Shown: positions 17,481-27,006 of the stretch, one piece after another
How the letters are laid out: every line of letters begins with the position of its first letter
How positions within the stretch are numbered: position 1 is the stretch's first letter
Source: CAYNHZ01 sp964397445
Lineage (GTDB): Bacteria > Bacteroidota > Bacteroidia > Bacteroidales > UBA932
Reading direction: 5' to 3'
Length of the DNA: 64,000 nucleotides
Assembly (NCBI GenBank): GCA_964397445.1
Contig: CAYNHZ010000004.1
Coordinates: 62,001-126,000, forward strand
Notes under the pieces: generated by a model
Told to the model about the DNA's origin: nothing
Seen by the model: the letters and a program-made list of their open reading frames with translations, nothing else
Database searches by the model: none
Translations under genes and position numbers: made by a program

Positions 17481-18632
17481 TTATTTGATATTTTGCTTAA
17501 TTGTAGATTCCAATTTTGCAATATCAAAAATATCTTTCCCTATAATATTTCCCTCCCCTGAAATTAAAAACATACTCGGCAATTTGGTAATATTGTACAA
17601 CGCTGCATATTGTGAATTAACTCCGGAATTATCACATACACTGACCCAAGGAAGATTTTGATCCTTAACTTGAGTTGCCCAATATGTTTTATCTGAATCC
17701 AAAGATACTTGATATACCTCAAGACCTCTGTCATTGTATTTTTCGTATAGCCCCTTCAAATCTGAATTGAAAAGCCTTTGATTCACATCTGCAGCGGTCC
17801 AAAACAAAAGTATTGTAAGTTTTGAACACGATTTAGAAAGTGTTTTGACATCTGCATTGATATCAAGTAGGCTAATATCCGGGAAATTAATATGTTGTGC
17901 TTGTTGCACTTTATTATTCATCCCCAATAAATTCATCCGCTTAGAGATATCATCTGCTAAAGAGATAATAAAAGGAGAATTTGGATAAAGCGGCTGCAAA
18001 GAGTCGTAAACCTTTTTAAATATCAAGACATCATTTAACTCCGCGAAAACAGGGAGCTGTGAAGCAATATTTTGATAGATAACAGGAATCAATGTAATAG
18101 ATTTTGGATTGTCAAATATATACTTGATTGATTGTCTTTTATGAGCAATATAAAGTGCTCCTAAATCTTTATTTATCCTCTCTTCAACCTCAATATCTCC
18201 CCTTTGATTTGCAGAGAGCAACTCAGTAGAGAGAGAATCGAATTGGAAATTAAATTTAGATGATAGAATCTCAAATTCCTGCATTTTTTCACTTTCGGGG
18301 GAGCCTGTTAATGATAGTAGTTTTCCTTCAGAATTGAGATTTATAACTATCTTATCACCCCTGAGAACAACAGCAGAAACAGTATTCTTCCCATTATAAC
18401 CAAAGTAGATAAACTTAGGAGAGGCCTTATCACACTCCATTTTACACACAGCTTTTCCGTTTTTAGTGTAGAGAGTATCTATTGGAACTATTTTATTTAG
18501 CGATAATTGAGAAACAATAACCCCACTACTGTCCTTTGCGTCTTGAATATTAATAGAAATTACTGCTTTATCACTGTTATTACAAGAATAAAAAAATATT
18601 ACAGCGATTAAAATAGAGGACAATTTTTTCAT
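17481..18632 (-). CDS. TlpA/DUF4369-type lipoprotein with degenerate thioredoxin domain
   Basis: This 383-residue protein has a lipoprotein signal (LIAVIFFYSCNN, lipid Cys at 17) and an N-terminal DUF4369-like beta domain. The C-terminal thioredoxin-fold domain has LTILLFWTAADVNQR where active enzymes have WCxxC. Both redox cysteines are therefore missing, although the cis-Pro region TKLPSMFLI is kept. It is probably a surface or periplasmic lipoprotein with a non-redox role. It lies 9 nt downstream of the HIT gene and probably shares the greA-HIT transcript. Confidence 0.75.
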   Translation of the reverse strand: MKKLSSILIAVIFFYSCNNSDKAVISINIQDAKDSSGVIVSQLSLNKIVPIDTLYTKNGKAVCKMECDKASPKFIYFGYNGKNTVSAVVLRGDKIVINLNSEGKLLSLTGSPESEKMQEFEILSSKFNFQFDSLSTELLSANQRGDIEVEERINKDLGALYIAHKRQSIKYIFDNPKSITLIPVIYQNIASQLPVFAELNDVLIFKKVYDSLQPLYPNSPFIISLADDISKRMNLLGMNNKVQQAQHINFPDISLLDINADVKTLSKSCSKLTILLFWTAADVNQRLFNSDLKGLYEKYNDRGLEVYQVSLDSDKTYWATQVKDQNLPWVSVCDNSGVNSQYAALYNITKLPSMFLISGEGNIIGKDIFDIAKLESTIKQNIK

Positions 18633-18641
18633 AATAGTGAA

Positions 18642-19052
18642 TTAAATATGTGTGTGTTTATTGTATGATTCTGCAATAGTATTGGCTATCTCATTGAATC
18701 GTTCAGGTGTAATTGAAAGTTTCTTCTTCTTAAAATCAAAATCTGATTCCGAATTGAGTGGAATCAAATGGATATGTGCGTGCGGCACCTCCATTCCCAA
18801 TACTGCAACTCCTACTCTTTTACAAGGGATAGAGTCCTCAACAGCTTTAGCAACACCCTTTGCAAATAGCATAAAATCACGATATAAGTCATCTTCTATA
18901 TCAAAGATGTAATCTATTTCCTTCTTAGGGATAACTAATGTGTGCCCCTCTGCTAAAGGGTTAATATCCAAAAAAGCATAGAAAGAATCATTTTCCGCAA
19001 CTTTATAAGAGGGAATCTCTCCGCTGATAATTCTCGTGAAAATTGAAGGCAT
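18642..19052 (-). CDS. HIT-family nucleotide-binding hydrolase
   Basis: This 136-residue protein has the histidine triad HAHIHLIPL (H91, H93, H95) preceded by the usual HTLVIPKKEIDYIFD block at 37-51. Bacterial members of this branch hydrolyse adenosine nucleoside monophosphoramidates and similar dinucleotides. It lies 26 nt downstream of greA, a gene order seen in many Bacteroidales. Confidence 0.9.
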   Translation of the reverse strand: MPSIFTRIISGEIPSYKVAENDSFYAFLDINPLAEGHTLVIPKKEIDYIFDIEDDLYRDFMLFAKGVAKAVEDSIPCKRVGVAVLGMEVPHAHIHLIPLNSESDFDFKKKKLSITPERFNEIANTIAESYNKHTHI

Positions 19053-19078
19053 AAGTATAAATATTACAATTAGAATTC

Positions 19079-19549
19079 TTAAATAGAAATCCCCAATATC
19101 TCAAATCGAAGCAACCCGGAAGGGACAACAACTTCTACTATTTCCCCTTTTTTCTTCCCAATTAGCGCTTTACCAATAGGGGTCGCAGCTGCCAATTTAC
19201 CCTCTCTGAAATTAGCTTCACTCTCCCCTACCAAGGTATATTCGACTATCGAATTATCCTTCAAATTCTTCAACTTGACTTTATTGAGTATCTGTATCCT
19301 TTCGGTATTGATCTTAGACTCATCAATAATCTTAGCATTAGCCACTAAATTTTCAAGTTTTGATATTTTTAATTCCAACAAACCCTGAGCCTCTCTCGCA
19401 GCGTCATATTCGGCGTTTTCGGAAAGATCGCCTTTATCGCGTGCTTCTGCAATTTGTTTGGATATTATAGGTCGTTGGCTAATCAATTGTGCAAGCTCAA
19501 CTTTCAACTTTTCAAGACCCTCTTGTGTTATATAATGCGATTCACTCAT
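19079..19549 (-). CDS. greA: transcription elongation factor GreA
   Basis: This 156-residue protein has the N-terminal coiled coil with DKGDLSENAEYDAAREAQG, whose acidic tip enters the RNA polymerase secondary channel. The C-terminal FKBP-like domain ends GKKKGEIVEV..PSGLLRFEILGI. GreA rescues backtracked polymerase by stimulating transcript cleavage. I chose the ATG at 19549, since an upstream ATG at 19585 would put a terminator-like hairpin inside the coding region. A promoter element at 19603-19610 and the hairpin in the leader suggest attenuation (see findings). Confidence 0.95.
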   Translation of the reverse strand: MSESHYITQEGLEKLKVELAQLISQRPIISKQIAEARDKGDLSENAEYDAAREAQGLLELKISKLENLVANAKIIDESKINTERIQILNKVKLKNLKDNSIVEYTLVGESEANFREGKLAAATPIGKALIGKKKGEIVEVVVPSGLLRFEILGISI

Positions 19550-19566
19550 ATTGGTTATTTTAAATG

Positions 19567-19596
19567 TAAAAAAGAATCCCGCCATTACGGGACTCT
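19567..19596 (-). terminator. terminator-like hairpin in the greA leader
   Basis: On the minus strand a 9-bp stem (AGAGTCCCG at 19596-19588 with CGGGATTCT at 19581-19573, one G-U pair) has a 6-nt loop and is followed by a run of T residues. It stands between the greA promoter element and the greA ATG. It may end transcription early, or end readthrough from the upstream gene. Confidence 0.7.
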
Positions 19597-19602
19597 TTAG
19601 TG

Positions 19603-19610
19603 CAAAGATA
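19603..19610 (-). promoter_or_regulatory. -7 element TATCTTTG for greA
   Basis: The minus-strand octamer TATCTTTG matches TAnnTTTG. Its likely start site falls right at the foot of the leader hairpin. Confidence 0.55.
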
Positions 19611-19660
19611 CTATTTTTTTAGAAATAAAATTATTTTATTATTTATAAGTCGTTACTAAT

Positions 19661-19987
19661 TTACATCTCTTGAAATTTAGGTTTCATAATTTCAGAATAG
19701 ATGATCAATTTATTTGCATCAATTTTTATTTTTCCTTTGGAGGAAATGTCCTCTATCTCAATAGGATCTTCTATTTGAATAGTAGATTGAGCAACATTCA
19801 CAACCTCCGGAGTTTGTTCTTCATCGATTATTGTTTCATCCCAATCTACTGAAACAGGGAACTTCCGTTCATTAGATTCAAGATGTTGAGCCTCTTCTTG
19901 TTGCTTGATTTTCTTCCCTTGCATCTTGACGAAGCCGGCGACGACCAAAAGGAGTACTGTCAGTAATGTACTTATCCAAGAATCCAT
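19661..19987 (-). CDS. small single-pass membrane protein, unknown function
   Basis: This 108-residue protein has one N-terminal membrane helix (about 4-20, ISTLLTVLLLVVAGFV) followed by a basic stretch (KMQGKKIKQQ) and an acidic, probably disordered cytoplasmic tail. I do not recognise a family. It has its own promoter-like TATATTTG at 20033-20040 and lies between the PiT transporter gene and greA on the same strand. Confidence 0.65.
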   Translation of the reverse strand: MDSWISTLLTVLLLVVAGFVKMQGKKIKQQEEAQHLESNERKFPVSVDWDETIIDEEQTPEVVNVAQSTIQIEDPIEIEDISSKGKIKIDANKLIIYSEIMKPKFQEM

Positions 19988-20032
19988 ATAATATATTTAT
20001 TTAAATTTTTTAATAAATCTGATTAATCGACG

Positions 20033-20040
20033 CAAATATA
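20033..20040 (-). promoter_or_regulatory. -7 element TATATTTG upstream of the 108-aa membrane protein
   Basis: The minus-strand octamer matches TAnnTTTG, 45 nt before the ATG at 19987, in the gap after the phosphate transporter gene. Confidence 0.45.
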
Positions 20041-20051
20041 ATAAAATTTAA

Positions 20052-21071
20052 TTATAATAAGAATAGAGAGAGAGTCCAATATACACCTGCCGCTAATAAT
20101 CCGCTCACAGGAATTGTAAGTATCCACGCGATTAAAAGATTTTTTGTAACACCCCATCTGACAGCAGAAAGACGTTTTGTAGCCCCAACACCTATTATGG
20201 CTCCGGTAATTGTATGTGTTGTACTTACAGGAATTTTGAGTAATTCGGTTAAATATAGTGTCAACGCTCCTGCTGTCTCAGCAACAACCCCCTCAAAAGG
20301 GGTAACTTTCGTGATTTTAGTTCCCATTGTCTTAACTATCTTCCATCCACCCGACATAGTGCCTAAAGATATCGCTGTAAAACAGGCAAATGCAACCCAA
20401 TCGGGAAGATCTTCTATGCTATTTATACCCATACCAATTCCTGAAGAGTGAGATGCTATCATAGCTGCCGCAATAATTCCCATAACTTTCTGAGAGTCAT
20501 TAAGTCCGTGTCCAACACTAAAAAGGGCAGATGAGACCAATTGCAATTTTTTAAACCACACCTCTGCGTGGTGAGGATTAGCCTTTTTACAAGCATATAA
20601 TACTGCTAATGAGATAAGAAAAGCCATAGCCATACCAATAAGGGGAGCAAGAAATATAAATGCTGCTATCTTCAAAACTATATTCACTTGAATAGCACCG
20701 AATCCACTTGCCATCACTGCAGCACCGGCAAAACCACCTATCAAAGTATGTGAGGATGAAGAGGGTATCCCTCTCCACCAAGTGATAAGATTCCAGATTA
20801 TTGCAGCTATTATTCCTGCTAAGATAATAGGAAGGGTTATATACTCCTCAGCAACTGTCTTTGAAACAGTGTTTGCTATACCGAACCCACCAATAATAAA
20901 TTTTGCAATAAAAAACGCCACAAAATTGAAGAATGCAGCCCAAAGCACAGCTTGGAAAGGGGTAAGAACCTTTGTAGAGACTATTGTTGCAATAGAGTTT
21001 GCCGCATCGTGAAACCCATTGATAAAGTCAAAGATGAGGGCAAGGACAATAATGATTATTAATAATTCCAT
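20052..21071 (-). CDS. PiT-family inorganic phosphate transporter
   Basis: This 339-residue membrane protein has the two PiT signature repeats, FDFINGFHDAANSIAT near 14-29 and SVGHGLNDSQKVMG near 186-199, with about ten membrane helices. It imports phosphate, probably with protons or sodium. It is 33 nt downstream of a DUF47 gene, the usual two-gene arrangement for low-affinity phosphate uptake in bacteria. Confidence 0.95.
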   Translation of the reverse strand: MELLIIIIVLALIFDFINGFHDAANSIATIVSTKVLTPFQAVLWAAFFNFVAFFIAKFIIGGFGIANTVSKTVAEEYITLPIILAGIIAAIIWNLITWWRGIPSSSSHTLIGGFAGAAVMASGFGAIQVNIVLKIAAFIFLAPLIGMAMAFLISLAVLYACKKANPHHAEVWFKKLQLVSSALFSVGHGLNDSQKVMGIIAAAMIASHSSGIGMGINSIEDLPDWVAFACFTAISLGTMSGGWKIVKTMGTKITKVTPFEGVVAETAGALTLYLTELLKIPVSTTHTITGAIIGVGATKRLSAVRWGVTKNLLIAWILTIPVSGLLAAGVYWTLSLFLL

Positions 21072-21104
21072 ATAGTTATGATAAATTATGAGAGATTATG
21101 ATAA

Positions 21105-21752
21105 TTATGCATACTTAACTATAATGGTCTTTAATATCTTACCCACATATTCGGCGGAATCTGTAGTTTGCTCCATTTCGTGCATAATCTCCTTAATCTT
21201 CATTATCTCAACCGGGTCTTTCTCAATTTCAAAAAGCTTTTTAACAAACAATTCATATACATCATCTGCCTTATTTTCAATATCGTGCAAACTATAACAA
21301 TATTTACGCAATACTGAAGAGTTACTACGGAAGTCTTCAAGTTCATCCATAGATTTACGAATATATGATGCAGCTTCATTGATAAGTTTACCTAACTCCT
21401 TGCCACTCTCGGAGATGGGATGAGGATTATAAATTGCTATCCTTTTTGCGCAGCTGTTGATACCGTCTATAACATCATCAAGATGTGAGGCAAGATCGTG
21501 TATATCCTCCCGATCGATAGGGGTTATAAAAGTTTTACTCAATTCATCTAAGATCTTAGATGTCAATCTATCACCCTCACGCTCCATCTCTTTTACCCTC
21601 CTATAATAGTTCATTCTCTCTTCAGCCGTACTATAATCCAATCCCTCCAAAAATATAGCTGAGGACTGGAATAAAACTTCAGATAATTGTTTTAAAAGTG
21701 GAAAAAACCTTGTCTCTTTTGGTGCAAAACGACTAAAAAAGGAATTATTCAT
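21105..21752 (-). CDS. DUF47/PhoU-like regulator of PiT transport
   Basis: This 215-residue all-helical protein matches DUF47 (PhoU-like). It has REGDRLTSKILDELSKTFITPIDREDIHDLASHLDDVIDGI in its first half and a second related repeat with HDIENKADDVYE. These proteins sit beside PiT transporters and are thought to control them. A promoter element at 21805-21812 precedes it. Confidence 0.9.
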   Translation of the reverse strand: MNNSFFSRFAPKETRFFPLLKQLSEVLFQSSAIFLEGLDYSTAEERMNYYRRVKEMEREGDRLTSKILDELSKTFITPIDREDIHDLASHLDDVIDGINSCAKRIAIYNPHPISESGKELGKLINEAASYIRKSMDELEDFRSNSSVLRKYCYSLHDIENKADDVYELFVKKLFEIEKDPVEIMKIKEIMHEMEQTTDSAEYVGKILKTIIVKYA

Positions 21753-21804
21753 AATAATATTTATTTAATTTATATTCAGATATTTACAATAACAATAATA
21801 AACA

Positions 21805-21812
21805 CAAAATTA
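21805..21812 (-). promoter_or_regulatory. -7 element TAATTTTG for the DUF47-PiT operon
   Basis: The minus-strand octamer TAATTTTG matches TAnnTTTG and lies 52 nt before the ATG at 21752. A TTG about 18 nt further upstream could serve as the -33 box. Confidence 0.5.
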
Positions 21813-21826
21813 AATATTAGATAAAC

Positions 21827-21846
21827 ACAAGATGTTTCATTCTTGT
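21827..21846 (-). terminator. weak hairpin downstream of ribF
   Basis: A 6-bp stem ACAAGA/TCTTGT with an 8-nt loop lies 8 nt after the ribF stop, followed on the minus strand by GTTTAT. It is a weak candidate for the end of the long glycogen-ribF transcript. Confidence 0.3.
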
Positions 21847-21854
21847 TAAGATTA

Positions 21855-22736
21855 TTAAATATATCTGATATTTCCCTTATCAATATTGATTTGAGCTTTT
21901 AACATATCCATCGAAGTGAACTTTCTCTCCTCTCTAATTCGATGAATAAAAGATATTTTCATATCTAATCCGTATATATCATCATTAAAATTCAAAATAT
22001 GAGTCTCTATTGTCCTTTGATTACCTTCACATACAGTCGGCCTGTTTCCAATATTACAAATACCATCGTAAACGTCACCGAGAACCTTGACTTTTACATA
22101 ATACACCCCGTTGCAAGGGACGAGTTTTAATGGCTCATAAAGTTGCATATTAGCTGTTGGAAACCCAATAGTCCTCCCCAACATATTGCCGGAGACAACC
22201 ACCCCGTAAAGAGAGTAACAATATCCCAACAACTCATTAGCATCGACAACATTTCCACAATCCAACAACCGCCTAATTTTTGTAGAACTTACCATATTCC
22301 CCCCCTTTATAACCTCATCGACAACCTCTGTGTCAATACCAAGCGATGTAGCTATACCTCGCAACTCATCCTGGGTCTGATCTGTTGCACTTCCAAGTTT
22401 GTGATCATATCCTATAATTAGGGAGGAGACATTATATTTATCTATCAAATAATCTTTTAGAAAGGAGTAAGTACTCAATTTGCTAAATTCTCTACTAAAA
22501 TCGACAACAATAAAATGGTCAATTCCGAAAGAGAGTATCAACTCCCTCTTTTCATCCAACGAGTTCAATAATCGTAGAGCATAAGCATCTTGTTGAAGGA
22601 CATTTCTCGGGTGGGGCCAGAAAGTGATGACTGCACTCTCTTTCCCCTCCCTTTTTGCCTTCTCTTTAAGAATCCCAAGAACAGCTCTGTGTCCGGCGTG
22701 GACTCCATCAAAAAAACCTGTAGCTGCTACAACCAT
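21855..22736 (-). CDS. ribF: bifunctional riboflavin kinase / FAD synthetase
   Basis: This 293-residue protein starts almost directly with the nucleotidyltransferase motif TGFFDGVHAGH (HxGH, residues 6-16), as in Bacteroidetes RibF. The FMN adenylyltransferase domain covers about 1-170. The riboflavin kinase domain follows, with GNMLGRTIGFPTANM near 188 and GVYYVKV. It converts riboflavin to FMN and FAD. It overlaps the end of the glycogen synthase-phosphorylase gene by 10 nt, so it is coupled to the glycogen run. Confidence 0.95.
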   Translation of the reverse strand: MVVAATGFFDGVHAGHRAVLGILKEKAKREGKESAVITFWPHPRNVLQQDAYALRLLNSLDEKRELILSFGIDHFIVVDFSREFSKLSTYSFLKDYLIDKYNVSSLIIGYDHKLGSATDQTQDELRGIATSLGIDTEVVDEVIKGGNMVSSTKIRRLLDCGNVVDANELLGYCYSLYGVVVSGNMLGRTIGFPTANMQLYEPLKLVPCNGVYYVKVKVLGDVYDGICNIGNRPTVCEGNQRTIETHILNFNDDIYGLDMKISFIHRIREERKFTSMDMLKAQINIDKGNIRYI

Positions 22737-25700
22737 TTTACTAATTCAAAATCTTGACGGTGAGGAAGAAGATCATTCTTTGCAAACACTCGAGCTGCCA
22801 CTTGATACACCCCTGTCGTGCTAGGAACTATACAACACTTGTAGGTCGCAACCCCCTCCTTCATTGAGACAAAATCATATCTGTAACTCCCCTCAACATG
22901 ATACCTCCCTTTCTGATCCTGAGTCGTATAGAGTATCTCTGCCCCAATATCACCGGGATCAATATCACCTAAGAAGAGATCCAAATATGAGTAACACTCC
23001 TTACCGAGCATAAGTTGCTCTTGTGAATCACTCGGGCGAGAATAGTTTACCACCTCGATATGTGGCCAACCTTTACGCATTTTCCTCTTCCATAGTGCAA
23101 TATCACTTGCCATAGCAAAATCATTCGCAAGAAGCTTCTTAGATCTCTCATACAAAGGATAATAGTATTTGTTCAAATAATCGGTTAACATCCTGTTTGT
23201 TGTAAAATCACAAGCAACCTTAGCCACTGTATTTTTTATAATTTGAATCCAACCTACTGGCAAACCACTCCTCTTTTCAGTTTTATAAAACTTAGGGGCA
23301 ATGTCGTTCTCCAAAATATTATATATCGTAGCTGCATCGAGCTCATCTTGAAAATCTTGATTATCATAAGTGCGCTCCATCGGCAATGCCCAGCCTGCAT
23401 CTTTTTTATACCCCTCTACCCACCATCCGTCCAAAACAGAAAAATGCATAACACCATTCATAACTGCCTTTTCACCTGATGTACCCGAAGCCTCCAATGG
23501 CCTTGTTGGGGTATTCATCCAAACATCCACACCCTGAACTAAATATTTAGCAAGATTTATATCATAATTTGGAATAAATACAATCTTTCCTATAAACTGA
23601 GGCATCTTTGATACATCTATAATCTTTTTTATCAATTCCTGACCCGCCATATCTGCAGGATGGGCCTTCCCCGCAAATAGAAACTGAATCGGCTGCTTAG
23701 GATTATTAATTATCTCATCCAACTTATTCAAATCTCTAAAGAGAAGGTGTGCCCTTTTGTATGTTGCAAATCTTCTTGCAAACCCGATAGTAAGAACATC
23801 ATCCCTCAATGTATCAAGTATCTTTACTATCTGATGAGGAGAATAATGACTTGCTGCAGTCGGGTCTGAAATACGTCTTCTCACAGCCTCCATCAATCTA
23901 CCTCTCAACTCGTGACGGACATTCCAAATAGTTTTGTCCTCAACCTTATAAATTCCATCGAAACAACTCTTATCATAGTGATGTGATGAAAAATCGCTAC
24001 CGAAAACTTGTGAGTGTATCTCCTTCCATTGAGGAGCTGTCCAAGTGGGATAATGAACACCATTAGTTACATACCCAACGTGCAATTCCTCAGGCAAATA
24101 ACCAGGCCATAAAGAGCCAAGAATATCTTGACTCACTTTTCCATGAAGCCAACTAACCCCATTTACCTCTTGAGAAAGATTACAAGCAAGATTACTCATT
24201 GAGAATTTCTCTCCGCAATCTTTTTCATTGACCTTCCCGAGTGACATAAGGGTGTCCCAGTCTATCTTCAACCTTGGTGGATAGTGAGAAAGATAGGTAC
24301 GGAGCATATCCTCACTGAAAGCGTCGTGCCCGGCAGGGACAGGGGTGTGTGTGGTGAATAGAGATGAAGATCTTACAAGTTCCAACGCCTCTCCATATGT
24401 TAAAAAGTTATCAACAATATACTCTCTAAGTCTCTCTATTCCGATAAAAGCAGCGTGTCCCTCATTACAATGATAAACATCCGCTTTTATACCCAGCAAT
24501 CTAAGGGCACGAATACCCCCTATTCCAAGGAGAAGTTCCTGCTTCAACCTGTTTTCCCAATCCCCTCCATAGAGGTGGTGGGTAATTTTACGATCTTCGG
24601 GAAGGTTATCCTCAAAATCTGTATCCATAAGATAAAGTTCCGTCCTCCCAACATCTACCCTCCAAAGCCGTGCATAAACATTTCTCCCGGGAAATGCCAC
24701 AGAAACAGTAATCCATTTATCTTCCTTGTCACGAACAGGGATAGCCGGGATCTTCAAGAAATCTTGTGCCTCATAATCTGCCACTTGATCCCCTTGTGCT
24801 GTAAGCATTTGTTTAAAATATCCATATCTGTACAAGAGACCTACACCTGTCATATTTACCTTCATATCGCTCGACTCTTTAAGATAGTCCCCCGCGAGGA
24901 TCCCCAATCCCCCTGAATAGATCTTCAAAGAGGTATCCAAACCATACTCCATACTAAAATATGCAATAGAGGGTTTCGATCTCTGATCCTTTTCAGACAT
25001 ATACTCATTGAACATAGACGCGACCCTATCCAACTCATTGAGAAACTCGTGGTCATTATCTAACCTTTGATAATCGCTTAATGTGAGCATATCCAAGAGT
25101 GCTATCGGATTTTTATGAACCGTCTTCCAAAGCTGAGGATTAATCCTTGTAAATAGATCCATAGCACATTGATTCCAGCACCACCAAAGATTTTTAGAGA
25201 TTATATCAAGATATTTGAGCCTGTCAGGGATCATCCTCGTAACCAAAACTCTACTCCAGGAGGGCCTATTAGTCTCCACCTTTCTATATGAGGTATTTTG
25301 TTCATCCCTATATTCTGGAAACTCCCCCTTACTCTTAACAATTTTTGATATTGCAATAGAATATGCCTCTTTGTAATACTTAATATTATTCTCCCACAAA
25401 GCTATTTTTGAAACATCAACAGCATTTTTCTTATAATTCAACATATTCTTATCGTCAAGTGTCGAAATCTCAATCACTTTTGATGCAACATCTTTAACTA
25501 CGGAGTCATAATTGGAATCATCCCTTTTAACGATAGAAATAGAGGGGTGCGACATACTGAAGTGATCATCTACCCAAGCAGCAAAGCCTGAAAGAGATGT
25601 AGTTATAGTCGGAACCCTAAAAGCTAAAGACTCCAATGGAGTATAACCCCAAGGTTCATAGTAAGATGGAAATATCGTAAGATCCATCCCTATTAAAAGA

Positions 25701-26986
25701 TCATAATACTTGATATTAAAGATACCATCATTACCATTCAAATATGAAGGGACAAAAAACACTTTGACCTTATCTCCATTTTCATTGTTGATATTCAACC
25801 CTTTCAACCTATTTAATATTGCATCTGATTCTGGATCGGCAAGGAGGTGTGTTGTGTTTGTTCGGTAACCGAGTAGACTTTCAGATCCCTCTTTTGAAGA
25901 TAAATTTGATATTTTTGATAACAATTCCTTATTGGGACCATTATGGGCAGAGGGAATCATAATAAATGCCAAAATTGTCTTGCCGTTGTAGCCTGAGGTT
26001 TTTAACCTCCCCATAGCATCAATAAATACATCAATCCCTTTATTTTTATACTCATACCTTCCACTTATCCCCACAATAATTGGATCGACATAACTCTCCC
26101 CCGACATTACCGAAGCGATCTCAATCATCTTTTCACGCCCCCTCGAAGCACATTCTGAGAATGTTGTGTTATCAGGGGTTATACTATTATCAAAACCGTT
26201 AGGGGTGATGATATCAGGTGCTTTTTCGAGAAATTGCTTGCACTCTCTTGATGTAATTTCGCTTACGGTGGTAAAAGCATCTGCATATATTGCTGCACAC
26301 TTCTCAAGGGAGTGTCTCGCCATAACATTATAATATCTTGCTTTTTCATCCCCATTATAACTCTCCATTGATTCATAAAGAGGGACATTATTGCAAGCAA
26401 GACACCTTCCAACGACAGTTGCGTGGGTAGTAAAAACAGTTGCAATAGGAAGGTCTGTCTCCTTCAAGTATAGAAGCCCTGCACCTGTCATCCACTCGTG
26501 AAACTGAGCTACAGCTTTATGGTGCGGATTGAGATTGAATCTCATAAAACTCTCTATAACTTTCCCTGCAGCATAACCAAATAGGGCAGATTCGATAAAA
26601 TCCCATTGACCACTGATAGAATCCAATTTGAATCGTTTCCAGAAATCGGTAAGAATCTCATCTTTTTTTGAGATAAATTGGGAGAAATCTACCAAAATAG
26701 CAACCGGATTACCTGGAACATTCCAGCGTCCAATTCTTATCCTCAAGCCCTCCTCTGCAGCATTCACTCTCCAAGTCCTAAAAAGAATTTGATCTTCTGT
26801 AAACTCCGGGTTTTGACGAGTATCCATCCATACGTCAGGTCCGATATGTATATGATTGTTTTTAAGTTCTTTCGATAGGTTTAAAGATTTAGTTGCAATT
26901 ACGGTGTGAATTCCGCCGATTTTATTACAAACCTCCCAGCTCACCTCAAAAAGGTAGTCAGGCATAATCATTTTGTCTGATGTCAT
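22727..26986 (-). CDS. glycogen synthase (GT3-like) fused to alpha-glucan phosphorylase (GT35)
   Basis: This 1419-residue protein has two enzymes. The N-terminal ~560 residues resemble the eukaryote-type glycogen synthase (LFEVSWEVCNKIGGIHTVIA at 12-31, PSYYEPWGYTPLESLAF near 440). The rest (from about 590) is a glucan phosphorylase with AYFSMEYGLD and YSGGLGILAGDYLKE. It has the pyridoxal-phosphate site block EASGTSGEKAVMNG near 1215, whose Lys should bind the cofactor. Making and breaking glycogen in one chain is a known Bacteroidetes arrangement. It sits between the GH57 and ribF genes in the glycogen run. Confidence 0.93.
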   Translation of the reverse strand: MTSDKMIMPDYLFEVSWEVCNKIGGIHTVIATKSLNLSKELKNNHIHIGPDVWMDTRQNPEFTEDQILFRTWRVNAAEEGLRIRIGRWNVPGNPVAILVDFSQFISKKDEILTDFWKRFKLDSISGQWDFIESALFGYAAGKVIESFMRFNLNPHHKAVAQFHEWMTGAGLLYLKETDLPIATVFTTHATVVGRCLACNNVPLYESMESYNGDEKARYYNVMARHSLEKCAAIYADAFTTVSEITSRECKQFLEKAPDIITPNGFDNSITPDNTTFSECASRGREKMIEIASVMSGESYVDPIIVGISGRYEYKNKGIDVFIDAMGRLKTSGYNGKTILAFIMIPSAHNGPNKELLSKISNLSSKEGSESLLGYRTNTTHLLADPESDAILNRLKGLNINNENGDKVKVFFVPSYLNGNDGIFNIKYYDLLIGMDLTIFPSYYEPWGYTPLESLAFRVPTITTSLSGFAAWVDDHFSMSHPSISIVKRDDSNYDSVVKDVASKVIEISTLDDKNMLNYKKNAVDVSKIALWENNIKYYKEAYSIAISKIVKSKGEFPEYRDEQNTSYRKVETNRPSWSRVLVTRMIPDRLKYLDIISKNLWWCWNQCAMDLFTRINPQLWKTVHKNPIALLDMLTLSDYQRLDNDHEFLNELDRVASMFNEYMSEKDQRSKPSIAYFSMEYGLDTSLKIYSGGLGILAGDYLKESSDMKVNMTGVGLLYRYGYFKQMLTAQGDQVADYEAQDFLKIPAIPVRDKEDKWITVSVAFPGRNVYARLWRVDVGRTELYLMDTDFEDNLPEDRKITHHLYGGDWENRLKQELLLGIGGIRALRLLGIKADVYHCNEGHAAFIGIERLREYIVDNFLTYGEALELVRSSSLFTTHTPVPAGHDAFSEDMLRTYLSHYPPRLKIDWDTLMSLGKVNEKDCGEKFSMSNLACNLSQEVNGVSWLHGKVSQDILGSLWPGYLPEELHVGYVTNGVHYPTWTAPQWKEIHSQVFGSDFSSHHYDKSCFDGIYKVEDKTIWNVRHELRGRLMEAVRRRISDPTAASHYSPHQIVKILDTLRDDVLTIGFARRFATYKRAHLLFRDLNKLDEIINNPKQPIQFLFAGKAHPADMAGQELIKKIIDVSKMPQFIGKIVFIPNYDINLAKYLVQGVDVWMNTPTRPLEASGTSGEKAVMNGVMHFSVLDGWWVEGYKKDAGWALPMERTYDNQDFQDELDAATIYNILENDIAPKFYKTEKRSGLPVGWIQIIKNTVAKVACDFTTNRMLTDYLNKYYYPLYERSKKLLANDFAMASDIALWKRKMRKGWPHIEVVNYSRPSDSQEQLMLGKECYSYLDLFLGDIDPGDIGAEILYTTQDQKGRYHVEGSYRYDFVSMKEGVATYKCCIVPSTTGVYQVAARVFAKNDLLPHRQDFELVKWL

Positions 26987-27006
26987 ATAATTTTTAGTTG
27001 ATAAAC

